A stretch of DNA of 35,143 nucleotides from an uncultured Gammaproteobacteria bacterium (lineage in GTDB: Bacteria > Pseudomonadota > Gammaproteobacteria > Pseudomonadales > Litorivicinaceae), in contig CAJWIY010000019.1 of the NCBI GenBank assembly GCA_913042205.1, forward strand, positions 1 through 35,143, given 5' to 3'. Positions 27,739-35,143 of this stretch are shown piece by piece. Within the stretch, counting starts at the first letter, position 1; every line of letters begins with the position of its first letter. A program made the position numbers and the translations under genes. The notes beneath the pieces are model-generated. The model saw only the letters and a list, made by a program, of their open reading frames with translations, searched no databases and had not been told where the DNA came from.

Positions 27739-28706
27739 GAGGCCGCTTCCCGGGCCTTTCTGGCTTTTTCCAAGGCCTCGCCGCTTTTCGTTTTGCGTGC
27801 CGCACGTTTTAGGTCCTGTTCCGCGGCGATTCGTTTTAACCGTAGGTTACGATTCTCGAATCGTTCTCGTGCCTCTGATGAAAGTTTTCGTTCGATCAAA
27901 ACTTGTTTGGCCTGAAACTGACCAAGACGAAACCATTCAGCGAGAGGGATATGACTCGGACACACTGCATTGCAAGCGGCGCAATCAACACAGTCTGTAA
28001 GGCCCTCGTGGACTGCGTGATCTAACGCTCCTCCTTTCAGAGCAAATAGCATCAGTTGTGGTTGCAGGCGGACGGGGCACACGGTGGCACATGCGCCACA
28101 ACGGATACAGGGTGACTCTGGTTGAAGCTCGACCCCTCTGGACCGGTCTGATGAAATTAAATCGGGATGCTGTGGCATCCAGAAATCTGGTGCTTTTGGT
28201 CTTGGAACCATGTCTATGCAATCCACAGGACAGGGGTCAACGCATAAATCACAGCCTGTACAGTCATCGATAATGACGGTGTGCATGAGCTTGTTGGCGC
28301 CGACGATTGCGTCCACCGGACATGCCTGAATACACTTCGTGCACCCGATACATTCTTCTTCGATGATGAGGGCAACCAGGTCCTGGTCGACGATGTTTTC
28401 ATCAGCGTCTAGCACGAGAGAGTCGGTACCCAGAAGATTCGCTATACGATCAACCGTGGCTTGCCCGCCCGGTGGACAACGATTTATCGCCTCTCCATCC
28501 GCTATGGCTTCGGCATAGGGAAGGCACCCTGGGTGCCCGCACTGGCCGCATTGCGTTTGCGGTAGCAGTGCGTCGATAGAATCGACCAAGGGATTTCCGT
28601 TGACCCTGCATGCTTTTGATGCCTGGTGAAGTAAGGCTCCTCCGATCAAACCGATCGCTGAGAGCCCGAGGACGCCTAAGCCGATTGACATCATAGACAC
28701 TGTCAC
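27735..28706 (-). CDS. rsxB: RsxB/RnfB fused to the C-terminal iron-sulfur part of RsxC/RnfC
   Basis: The 323 residues compare with about 190 for ordinary RsxB. Residues 1-30 form the membrane anchor. The Fe-S domain has Cys53, Cys56, Cys61 and Cys77 ([18 protein letters not shown]). The double [4Fe-4S] ferredoxin uses Cys119/122/125/129 and Cys149/152/155/159 ([24 protein letters not shown]). After a linker at about 168-197, the sequence [13 protein letters not shown] (Cys200/203/206/210) and [17 protein letters not shown] (Cys239/242/245/249) reproduces the two cluster motifs of RnfC, followed by the RnfC-type charged tail ([14 protein letters not shown], 279-292). The RnfC NADH/FMN-binding, barrel-sandwich and SLBB parts are absent. 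GTG start overlaps the rsxA stop, and the stop overlaps the rsxD start. The fusion keeps all cluster ligands, so it looks functional. Residue assignments are seen; the functional meaning is inferred. Confidence 0.93.
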   Translation of the reverse strand: MTVSMMSIGLGVLGLSAIGLIGGALLHQASKACRVNGNPLVDSIDALLPQTQCGQCGHPGCLPYAEAIADGEAINRCPPGGQATVDRIANLLGTDSLVLDADENIVDQDLVALIIEEECIGCTKCIQACPVDAIVGANKLMHTVIIDDCTGCDLCVDPCPVDCIDMVPRPKAPDFWMPQHPDLISSDRSRGVELQPESPCIRCGACATVCPVRLQPQLMLFALKGGALDHAVHEGLTDCVDCAACNAVCPSHIPLAEWFRLGQFQAKQVLIERKLSSEARERFENRNLRLKRIAAEQDLKRAARKTKSGEALEKARKAREAAS

Positions 28707-29284
28707 GATCGGGTCATCCCGCTAAAGCCCATGAACGCGAGAGCCATAAAACCAGCAGTAATCAGCGCAACTGAGGCACCTCGGAATGGTTCGGGAATAT
28801 CGGCCAGTTGTAAGCGCTCTCGGACCCCTGCAAACAATATCAAGACCAACGAGAACCCTGACGCAGCACCAATCCCATAAAATACGGATTCCGCAAGCGT
28901 GTGGGCCCGGTTGGTGTTCAAGAGAGCGACTCCCAAGACAGCGCAATTGGTCGTGATCAGTGGAAGATAAATACCAAGCACGCTGTGGAGTAGTGGTGAC
29001 GCCTTCTTTACGGCGAGTTCGGTAAATTGAACGGCTACAGCTATAGCGACAATGAAGGCCAACGTCCTCAGCCACATCACGTCCAATGGAATCAGCAAAA
29101 GACTCTGCAGCAGATAGGCCGCGACAGACGATAATGTGAGAACAAAGGTCGTAGCGATTGACATACCGAGGGCACTGTCAATTCGTGACGAGACGCCCAT
29201 AAACGGACAAAGCCCGAGAAATTGGACCAATACGAAGTTGTTGACCAGGGCTGCTGAAACAATTAGCAGCAATAAATCTGTCAA
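28703..29284 (-). CDS. rsxA: Electron transport complex subunit RsxA/RnfA
   Basis: Six-helix membrane subunit, 193 residues, normal length. It contributes Cys26 ([11 protein letters not shown]) and Cys114 ([15 protein letters not shown]) to the [2Fe-2S] cluster shared with RsxE. The start is a TTG with GGAGA about seven bases upstream, and it overlaps the TGA of a 27-codon ORF as TTGA, so translation may depend on coupling. The stop overlaps the fusion gene as GTGA. Confidence 0.95.
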   Translation of the reverse strand: MTDLLLLIVSAALVNNFVLVQFLGLCPFMGVSSRIDSALGMSIATTFVLTLSSVAAYLLQSLLLIPLDVMWLRTLAFIVAIAVAVQFTELAVKKASPLLHSVLGIYLPLITTNCAVLGVALLNTNRAHTLAESVFYGIGAASGFSLVLILFAGVRERLQLADIPEPFRGASVALITAGFMALAFMGFSGMTRS

Positions 29285-29364
29285 TCGGTCTCTCCAGACA
29301 ATCTAGAACTGTTGATAGGAGTACAGAACCGAGACAAAACGGCTTCTTCTTTGTTGTGTTCCAT
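29281..29364 (-). CDS. Possible 27-residue small protein or coupling leader between metG and rsxA
   Basis: An ATG at 29364 lies nine bases after the metG stop with GGAG at a 5-base spacing. It opens 27 codons (begins [13 protein letters not shown], ends SGETD) whose TGA overlaps the TTG start of rsxA. The product is hydrophilic with one Cys and no membrane segment. I do not recognise a family. The good ribosome site and the exact overlap suggest it is translated, perhaps mainly to couple metG and rsxA expression. It could also be fortuitous. Confidence 0.35.
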   Translation of the reverse strand: MEHNKEEAVLSRFCTPINSSRLSGETD

Positions 29365-29373
29365 CGAAACTCC

Positions 29374-31407
29374 CTAGCGAATGCGCTGTCCAGCCTTCGC
29401 GCCTCGATCCGGTTCCAACAAATAGATGTCTGATCCGCCCGGGCCTGCCGCGAGGATCATCCCCTCTGATACTCCAAATTTCATTTTTCGAGGCGCCAGA
29501 TTCGCGATCATTACCGTTTGGCGACCGACGAGATCTTGGGCGTTATAAGCCTCTTTGATCCCACTGAAAACCTGACGGGTTTCACCGCCAAGATCGAGCG
29601 TGAGTCTTAATAACTTGTCGGCACCCTCAACAGTCTCTGCGGCAACGATCGTTACGACTCGTAAATCCACTTTGGTGAAGTCATCAATCGTGCACTCTGG
29701 TGCGATCGGTTCAATATTGGTTGCGGTCTCGGATTTCGAAGAATTATCAATTTCAGTTACTTCAGGCTGGATCATGGCCTCTACATCGCTCATCTCAATC
29801 CGTTTTAACAGTGGCGTGAATGGGGCGATAGTATGATCGAGAAGTGTGTCATTCAGTGTCCCATAGTCGAGCGAACTAACTTGAAGGAATTCTTGCACCT
29901 TGCTCGCGAGCACGGGTGTCACGGGCTTCAGATAGAGCACTAGGATCCGGAATGCATTTATGGCTGTGGTGCAGATCGGTTGCACTTCTGCCAACGTTTC
30001 TTCGCTCTTAGCGAGGTGCCATGGAGCTACATCCGCTATCCAGGCGTTGACGTCATCAGCGAGCGCCATGATTTCGCGTGTACCTTTCGAGAACTCTCGT
30101 CTTTCAAAGGCAGAACGAATATCCGGGCACTTGGCACGGATGGCTTCAATCAGTTCGGGATTTGCCAGATCAGTAGCCAACTGACCGTCGAATTTCTTGG
30201 TAATGAATCCTGCGGTTCTGCTCGCAATGTTGACGAGTTTTCCGACCAGATCTGAGTTGACCTTCTGCACGAAATCTTCGAGTGAAAGATCGATGTCCTC
30301 GACGTTAGCAGAAAGTTTGGTTGCGAAGTAATAGCGCAAGTATTCAGGGTCCAAATGATCGAGGTAGGTTCGTGCCTTGATAAAGGTGCCACGAGACTTT
30401 GACATCTTACGCCCGTCAACGGTCACGAAACCATGCACATTGACACCGGTTGGGGTGCGGTAATTTGCTTGATTCAGCATTGCTGGCCAAAAAAGGCAAT
30501 GAAAATTTACAATATCCTTACCGATGAAGTGATAGACCTCTGCATCACTTTCGGGGCCCCAAACAGAATCAAAGTCAAAATTGTTCTTGTCACACCACTC
30601 TTTAAAAGCACCCATGTAGCCGATTGGTGCATCGAGCCAAACATAAAAATAGATTCCGGGGTGATCAGGGACTTCGAAGCCGAAGTATGGGGCATCGCGA
30701 GAAATGTCCCAACTCTTGAGCCCGCCTTCGATCCATTCAGCGAGCTTGTTGGCGACTTCTGATTGTAGCCGGCCTGATCGAGTCCAGTCCTTCAAAAACG
30801 CCGTATGCTGATCTAGCTCAAAGAAGAGGTGCTCCGTGTCCTTGAGTACAGGGACCGCTCCGGATAGCGTTGATTTCGGATCTTGAAGTTCTGAGGCCTG
30901 GTAGGTCGCGCCGCAGGCCTCGCAGTTATCGCCGTACTGATCATTGGCACCACATTTGGGACAAGTACCCTTAACGTAGCGATCTGCAAGGAACAGCCCT
31001 TTCTCGGGATCGTACAGTTGTGAGATGTTGCGCACAGCGATGCCGCCCGCATCACGCACGCGCGAATAGATCAGTTCCGAGTAATGTCGGTTGGTTTCAG
31101 TGTGCGTCGACGAGTAGTGATCAAAATCAATGTGGAAACCACTAAAATCTGCCTCGTGCTCTGCCTTCACCTCAGAGATAAGTTCCTCCGGTGTAATACC
31201 GAGCGTTTGTGCGCGGAGCATGATCGCTGTACCGTGAGCGTCATCGGCGCACACATAGACGCATTGATGCCCGGACTGCTTTTGATAGCGAACCCAAATA
31301 TCAGTTTGGATATACTCAAGCATATGGCCCAAATGAATTGAACCATTGGCATAGGGCAGGGCGCTCGTGACTAAAATCGTGCGTCTGTCTGTCGGCACAG
31401 GCTGCAT
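29374..31407 (-). CDS. metG: Methionyl-tRNA synthetase
   Basis: Charges tRNA-Met. HIGH-type motif SIHLGH (23-28) and KMSKS (334-338) flank the class I Rossmann core. A zinc knuckle uses Cys149/152/162/165 ([17 protein letters not shown]). The C-terminal EMAP-like tRNA-binding domain (about 570-677) has [26 protein letters not shown] and [15 protein letters not shown]. At 677 residues it equals the E. coli-type long enzyme. Divergent from mrp (84-base gap), as in E. coli and Pseudomonas. It is the first gene of the block that continues through rsx to nth. Confidence 0.98.
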   Translation of the reverse strand: MQPVPTDRRTILVTSALPYANGSIHLGHMLEYIQTDIWVRYQKQSGHQCVYVCADDAHGTAIMLRAQTLGITPEELISEVKAEHEADFSGFHIDFDHYSSTHTETNRHYSELIYSRVRDAGGIAVRNISQLYDPEKGLFLADRYVKGTCPKCGANDQYGDNCEACGATYQASELQDPKSTLSGAVPVLKDTEHLFFELDQHTAFLKDWTRSGRLQSEVANKLAEWIEGGLKSWDISRDAPYFGFEVPDHPGIYFYVWLDAPIGYMGAFKEWCDKNNFDFDSVWGPESDAEVYHFIGKDIVNFHCLFWPAMLNQANYRTPTGVNVHGFVTVDGRKMSKSRGTFIKARTYLDHLDPEYLRYYFATKLSANVEDIDLSLEDFVQKVNSDLVGKLVNIASRTAGFITKKFDGQLATDLANPELIEAIRAKCPDIRSAFERREFSKGTREIMALADDVNAWIADVAPWHLAKSEETLAEVQPICTTAINAFRILVLYLKPVTPVLASKVQEFLQVSSLDYGTLNDTLLDHTIAPFTPLLKRIEMSDVEAMIQPEVTEIDNSSKSETATNIEPIAPECTIDDFTKVDLRVVTIVAAETVEGADKLLRLTLDLGGETRQVFSGIKEAYNAQDLVGRQTVMIANLAPRKMKFGVSEGMILAAGPGGSDIYLLEPDRGAKAGQRIR

Positions 31408-31432
31408 TCCTTGTTACGGTGCAAGTGGGAGA

Positions 31433-31451
31433 CCAAGTATACCGGTACTGG
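31433..31451. promoter_or_regulatory. Imperfect palindrome between metG and mrp
   Basis: CCAAGTATACCGGTACTGG (31433-31451) is a near-palindrome centred on CCGG in the 84-base divergent gap. On the minus strand it contains TATACT, which could serve as a -10 for metG, so an operator or promoter role is possible. No regulator can be named. Confidence 0.2.
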
Positions 31452-31491
31452 CACTATTTTTGGCTGACTGTTATTCAAAACGGAGACGATT

Positions 31492-32592
31492 TTGACCACC
31501 TCCATCCATGACCGTGTAATTGCTGTCCTTTCAGAACATAACGATCCCTATCGTGAAACTAATCTTGGGCGCAATGGGGCTCTAACCAGATGCGAGCTAG
31601 ACGGTGACGAACTGCTGATCGAGCTCACATTTCCATACCCCTTGGCTGGGGTTACACGTACGCTCGTCGGACAATTGAAACCCATGCTTGAGGGAATAAA
31701 CGATGTCCGGGAAGCGTTCATCCGGGTTCGTCACGAGGTTCCTATCACCACCGCGCGTGAGGGGACGGAATCTATATTGGGTATTCGGCAGGTATTTTGT
31801 GTGGCTTCGGGTAAAGGTGGGGTGGGGAAGTCTACAACAGCGGTGAATCTCGCTCTGGCATTACAGGCGGAGGGCGCACGTGTTGGACTTTTAGATGCGG
31901 ATATTTACGGGCCCTCCCAGGCCTTGATGCTTGGGGTTCAGGGTCAACGTCCTGAGACACCGGATGGTAAATCATTCAATCCAGTGATCGCGCACGGTAT
32001 CTCCGTGATGTCGATGGCATTTTTACTGACAGAGCGCTCGCCAACAATTTGGCGAGGACCCATGGTCAGCAGTGCATTTACGCAGATGCTCCGCCAGACA
32101 AATTGGGGAAATCTAGATTATCTTGTGATCGACTTGCCACCCGGAACAGGGGATATCCAACTGACGCTCAGTCAGCAAGTTCCGGTCAACGGAGCGGTCA
32201 TTGTGACTACTCCCCAAGATATAGCGTTACTTGATGCGCGACGTGGTATTGAGATGTTCAGGCGCGTTGAGGTGCCTGTGCTAGGTGTGATAGAGAATAT
32301 GTCACTTCACTGTTGTTCAAAATGTGGACACACAGAGCATTTATTTGGAGAGGGCGGTGGAGATAAAATTGCGGCAGAATATGATACCGAACTGCTGGGC
32401 GCTTTACCCTTGGATCTGGATATCAGGCAGAAGGCTGATAGTGGTAAACCCTCTGTAATAAGTGACCCGGATGGTTCTGTGGCGCAGATGTATAGGGGTA
32501 TTGCGCGGAGGACAGGAGCGAGGCTATCTATGTTTGCCGAGCGGGACGGCTCCAGCAATTTAATTACCAAAACCAAAGGGACCGGTGAGTAA
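31492..32592 (+). CDS. mrp: Mrp/ApbC-family Fe-S cluster carrier ATPase
   Basis: P-loop scaffold that binds and transfers [4Fe-4S] clusters to apoproteins. The N-terminal MIP18/DUF59-like domain (about 5-85) is followed by the deviant Walker A GKGGVGKS (107-114), LLDADIYGPSQ (133-143), DLPPGTGD (214-221) and the cluster-binding Cys275-x-x-Cys278 in CCSKCGHTEHLF. TTG start with GGAGA five bases upstream. At 366 residues it is the usual size. The neighbouring rsx operon and nth encode many Fe-S proteins, which fits a supply role, though the mrp-metG linkage is common anyway. Confidence 0.96.
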   Translation: MTTSIHDRVIAVLSEHNDPYRETNLGRNGALTRCELDGDELLIELTFPYPLAGVTRTLVGQLKPMLEGINDVREAFIRVRHEVPITTAREGTESILGIRQVFCVASGKGGVGKSTTAVNLALALQAEGARVGLLDADIYGPSQALMLGVQGQRPETPDGKSFNPVIAHGISVMSMAFLLTERSPTIWRGPMVSSAFTQMLRQTNWGNLDYLVIDLPPGTGDIQLTLSQQVPVNGAVIVTTPQDIALLDARRGIEMFRRVEVPVLGVIENMSLHCCSKCGHTEHLFGEGGGDKIAAEYDTELLGALPLDLDIRQKADSGKPSVISDPDGSVAQMYRGIARRTGARLSMFAERDGSSNLITKTKGTGE

Positions 32593-32595
32593 CCC

Positions 32596-33162
32596 ATGAC
32601 TATTAAATCTGACCGCTGGATTCAGCGAATGGCAGAAACTCAGGCAATGATTTCACCATTCGAAGCAGGACAAATACGTGAGCGTGATGGCGATAAACTG
32701 ATCTCGTACGGCACGTCGAGTTACGGCTACGACGTTCGCTGTGCTGACGAGTTCAAGGTATTTACCAATATCCATTCTGCTGTCGTTGATCCAAAAAACT
32801 TTGATGACACGAGCTTTGTAGATATTAAATCGGAAGTCTGTATTATCCCCCCGAACTCCTTCGCACTCGCACGTACCGTCGAGTACTTCAAAATCCCGGA
32901 GGACGTGTTGACTATTTGTCTGGGTAAGTCGACTTATGCGCGTTGCGGAATCATCGTAAACGTCACCCCGCTGGAGCCCGAGTGGGAGGGGCATGTCACG
33001 CTCGAATTCTCGAACACGACAAATCTGCCAGCGAAGATCTACGCAAACGAGGGCGTAGCGCAGATGCTCTTCTTTCAATCTGACGAGCGTTGCCTGACGA
33101 CATACCGAGATCGTGGCGGCAAGTACCAAGGACAAACTGGGGTAACCCTCCCAAAAGCCTAA
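32596..33162 (+). CDS. dcd: dCTP deaminase
   Basis: Deaminates dCTP to dUTP for thymidylate synthesis. The 188-residue trimeric dUTPase-like fold shows [24 protein letters not shown] with Arg116, and the catalytic Glu in GHVTLEFSN (Glu137). This matches the Pseudomonas-type Dcd. ATG starts three bases after the mrp stop, so the two are co-transcribed; the arrangement metG-mrp-dcd is conserved. Confidence 0.97.
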   Translation: MTIKSDRWIQRMAETQAMISPFEAGQIRERDGDKLISYGTSSYGYDVRCADEFKVFTNIHSAVVDPKNFDDTSFVDIKSEVCIIPPNSFALARTVEYFKIPEDVLTICLGKSTYARCGIIVNVTPLEPEWEGHVTLEFSNTTNLPAKIYANEGVAQMLFFQSDERCLTTYRDRGGKYQGQTGVTLPKA

Positions 33163-33170
33163 GGATGCAA

Positions 33171-34040
33171 ATGAACATAACAGACCGCTATTTGCTCCGG
33201 ATCACTTGTCCAGGACGGACCGGTTTGGTTGCCGCAATCACTGGTTTCTTGGCCGATCAGGACTGTTTCATCACAGAGCTCTCGCAGTTTGATGACATCC
33301 AAACCGGTCAATTTTTTTGTCGTGCCGAATTCTGTAAGCCAGAATCTGGTTTGACCCCAGAAGAATTCTCATACCGGTTCTCGACGATTGGTGAACGTTT
33401 CGAGATGGATTGGAAATTTATCGATCCATTAGTTCCACATCGGACATTGATCCTAGTCTCAAAATTTGACCATTGCCTGAATGATCTACTGTATCGAAAG
33501 CAGACAGGTGAGCTGAATATTGATGTAACAACTGTGGCCTCCAATCATCCGGATCTAGAGCCATTGGCGCGCTTCCATCAGGTGCCTTTTGAGGTGCTTC
33601 CCGCTAGGCGATCGAAACTCGCTACCAAGGCTGCGCAGGAAGAACGGATTTGTGATCTGATTGAGGGGCAGGGTGTCGATCTGGTTGTACTCGCACGCTA
33701 CATGCAAGTGCTGTCTAATGAATTATGTCAAAACCTTGCCGGGCGTTGTATCAACATCCATCACTCATTTCTACCGAGCTTCAAAGGAGCCCGGCCATAT
33801 CATCAAGCGTACGAGCGTGGCGTCAAGGCGATCGGTGCCACAGCCCACTACGTCACGATTGATTTGGATGAGGGTCCGATCATTGATCAAGAGGTGGCAC
33901 GGGTCGATCACACCTACGGACCAGATCAATTATTGGCGACGGGTCGGAATATGGAAAACTATGCGCTATCTCGGGCAGTGAAAGCACATAGCGAGCATCG
34001 AGTTTTCCTGAACGGACATAAAACGGTGGTACTAAAGTGA
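33171..34040 (+). CDS. purU: Formyltetrahydrofolate deformylase
   Basis: Hydrolyses 10-formyl-THF to THF and formate, balancing one-carbon pools. An N-terminal ACT domain (about 5-85, [20 protein letters not shown]) is followed by a formyltransferase-type domain with LARYMQVLS, the catalytic [15 protein letters not shown] and [21 protein letters not shown] 33171 was chosen for AAGG six bases upstream; ATG 33165 is also possible, and the open frame further upstream lies inside dcd. About 289 residues, as expected. The stop overlaps the folD start. Confidence 0.95.
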   Translation: MNITDRYLLRITCPGRTGLVAAITGFLADQDCFITELSQFDDIQTGQFFCRAEFCKPESGLTPEEFSYRFSTIGERFEMDWKFIDPLVPHRTLILVSKFDHCLNDLLYRKQTGELNIDVTTVASNHPDLEPLARFHQVPFEVLPARRSKLATKAAQEERICDLIEGQGVDLVVLARYMQVLSNELCQNLAGRCINIHHSFLPSFKGARPYHQAYERGVKAIGATAHYVTIDLDEGPIIDQEVARVDHTYGPDQLLATGRNMENYALSRAVKAHSEHRVFLNGHKTVVLK

Positions 34041-34903
34041 TGGCAACCCGGATCGATGGTAAAGAGTTAGCAGAACAAGTTCGGAAAGAAGTTTCAGAGG
34101 GTGTTAAAAACCTTAAAGCATCGCATGCTGTTACTCCAGGCTTGGCAGTAGTTTTGGTTGGAGAAGATCCGGCGAGTCAGGTATACGTTCGTAATAAGGT
34201 AAAACAGACAGAAGCCTGTGGAATGAACTCCTTCCACCATGTGATGGACGTGGGGACTTCCCGGGAGTCGCTACTATCGCTTATCGAGTCATTAAATACA
34301 GATCCCGCGGTACACGGAATTTTGGTTCAGTTGCCCCTTCCGGCTCACCTCGACTCGAGAGACGTGATTCAGACAATCGACCCCGTAAAGGATGTAGACG
34401 GGTTTCATTCCAGTAATGTTGGTAATTTGTGGACAAGCGGTAAGTCTTTTGTTCCTTGTACTCCCCTAGGCTGTCTCAAGCTTCTCAAGTCAGTAGAACC
34501 CAATATAGCAGGCAAGAACGCAGTCGTTATAGGTCGCTCGAATATTGTCGGTCGTCCAATGGCTGCGCTTTTGTTGAACGAATCGGCGACAGTGACTATT
34601 GCTCATTCGAAGACAAAGGATCTTCCCGCACTTTGTCGTCAGGCAGATATCTTGGTTGCAGCTGTGGGTCGGCCTCGGATGATTAAAGCTGACTGGGTCA
34701 AACCAGGCGCAATCGTCTTGGATGTCGGTATCAATCGCGTTGAAACAGCAGATGGCGGAGGTTGTCTTGTGGGCGATGTCGATTTTGAGGACGTATCGAC
34801 AGTCGCCGGTGCAATTACGCCAGTACCTGGCGGGCCTGGTCCGATGACAATCGCCTGTCTACTTGCAAATACCCTCGAGGCAGCGAAGCGAGCGGTTTCC
34901 TAG
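34037..34903 (+). CDS. folD: Bifunctional methylene-THF dehydrogenase/methenyl-THF cyclohydrolase
   Basis: Interconverts 5,10-methylene-THF and 10-formyl-THF with NADP. The catalytic Tyr/Lys pair is in [11 protein letters not shown] (YxxxK), then [28 protein letters not shown] (NADP binding) and the C-terminal [11 protein letters not shown]. It starts with GTG 34037 (overlapping purU by four bases) or ATG 34040. About 288 residues, normal. With purU directly upstream the pair controls 10-formyl-THF formation and hydrolysis. Confidence 0.97.
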   Translation: MMATRIDGKELAEQVRKEVSEGVKNLKASHAVTPGLAVVLVGEDPASQVYVRNKVKQTEACGMNSFHHVMDVGTSRESLLSLIESLNTDPAVHGILVQLPLPAHLDSRDVIQTIDPVKDVDGFHSSNVGNLWTSGKSFVPCTPLGCLKLLKSVEPNIAGKNAVVIGRSNIVGRPMAALLLNESATVTIAHSKTKDLPALCRQADILVAAVGRPRMIKADWVKPGAIVLDVGINRVETADGGGCLVGDVDFEDVSTVAGAITPVPGGPGPMTIACLLANTLEAAKRAVS

Positions 34904-34953
34904 CTCAAGCATGGGGCTTACAGCCCAGACGAGCCTCTAGGCCCGCAAGGCTG

Positions 34954-35143
34954 TCAACGTTGAGTAAGGATCTTTGACTCTCTGGAGCGCCTGAAGCCTG
35001 CGTAAATAGCACTCCCGGCAATGAATGCGATAGCCCAATATGCCGAGCTCGAGAATGCTGCTGGCGCGTATTTGAGTTCGCGGCTAATGAATTCACTGAG
35101 AGTGGGCTCAAAGTTCCCGGACCAAAGGTAAAAACTACCGCTA
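34954..35143 (-). CDS. C-terminal end of an unidentified membrane protein (5' end outside window)
   Basis: On the minus strand a frame open from the window edge runs 62 codons to a TGA at 34954-34956. It contains one clear hydrophobic helix (SSAYWAIAFIAGSAIYAGF) followed by a positively charged end (RRSRESKILTQR), as expected for a helix whose C-terminus lies in the cytosol. I do not recognise the family from this fragment. It converges on folD with a 50-base gap that contains small GC-rich inverted repeats but no T-run, so no terminator is called. Confidence 0.5.
   Translation of the reverse strand, partial: SGSFYLWSGNFEPTLSEFISRELKYAPAAFSSSAYWAIAFIAGSAIYAGFRRSRESKILTQR

Noticed and set aside
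24880-31407. Reading the missing rsxC as a frameshifted or hidden gene
   Set aside because: All junctions between metG and nth were accounted for, and no frame holds the RnfC NADH-binding region; there is no space for it.
32653-33135. 160-codon minus-strand frame
   Set aside because: Antisense to dcd, with no motif and no ribosome site seen.

Overview
The window is a gene-dense stretch of a proteobacterial chromosome, almost certainly Gammaproteobacteria. The clusters pyrC-rnt next to argG, metG divergent from mrp-dcd, and metG-rsx-nth, together with rsmJ and tesA head to head with ybbA-ybbP, are arrangements typical of that class (Pseudomonas keeps several of them near each other). Base composition is near 50 % GC, intergenic spaces are very short, and most same-strand neighbours overlap by 1-35 bases, which suggests a compact genome, perhaps of a free-living aquatic bacterium. 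I see no rRNA, tRNA, CRISPR array, insertion sequence or prophage.

Layout: (1) 1-2141, the end of guaB and all of guaA (IMP to GMP). (2) 2142-8039, the most accessory part: an AT-richer adenylate cyclase-TolB-like-TPR gene, a glutathione-transferase-like gene with an extra C-terminal domain overlapping an EamA exporter, and on the other strand a class V aminotransferase followed by a BKACE-family (DUF849) gene. (3) 8103-14650, tadA, purL, rsmJ, dgt. (4) 14629-18974, tesA divergent from an ABC exporter (ybbA-ybbP), then a SCO1/SenC copper protein. (5) 19076-21816, acs and a LuxR-type response regulator resembling CrbR/ErdR, the regulators of acetate use. (6) 21802-24879, pyrC-rnt on the minus strand and argG on the plus strand. 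(7) 24880-31407, a long minus-strand operon metG - small ORF - rsxA - rsxB/C fusion - rsxD - rsxG - rsxE - nth. (8) 31492-34903, mrp, dcd, purU, folD. (9) The last 190 bases hold the C-terminal end of a minus-strand membrane protein.

The most striking observation is the Rsx/Rnf locus. The usual order is A-B-C-D-G-E-nth, but here rsxC is absent as a separate gene. The rsxB product instead continues into the C-terminal part of RsxC: its two four-cysteine cluster motifs and its charged helical tail. The RsxC part that binds NADH and FMN is missing from the window. All other redox residues of the complex are present: the four membrane cysteines of RsxA/RsxE, the flavin threonines of RsxD and RsxG, and the iron-sulfur cysteines of RsxB. 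Every junction from rsxA to nth is a 4-base start/stop overlap, so the operon looks intact rather than decayed. This predicts an Rnf-like membrane electron carrier with no NADH input module of its own.

Secondary points of interest are a BKACE homologue that keeps the zinc ligands but lacks two acidic catalytic residues of the characterised enzyme, the acs-regulator pair, and convergent gene pairs whose 3' ends overlap or abut throughout.
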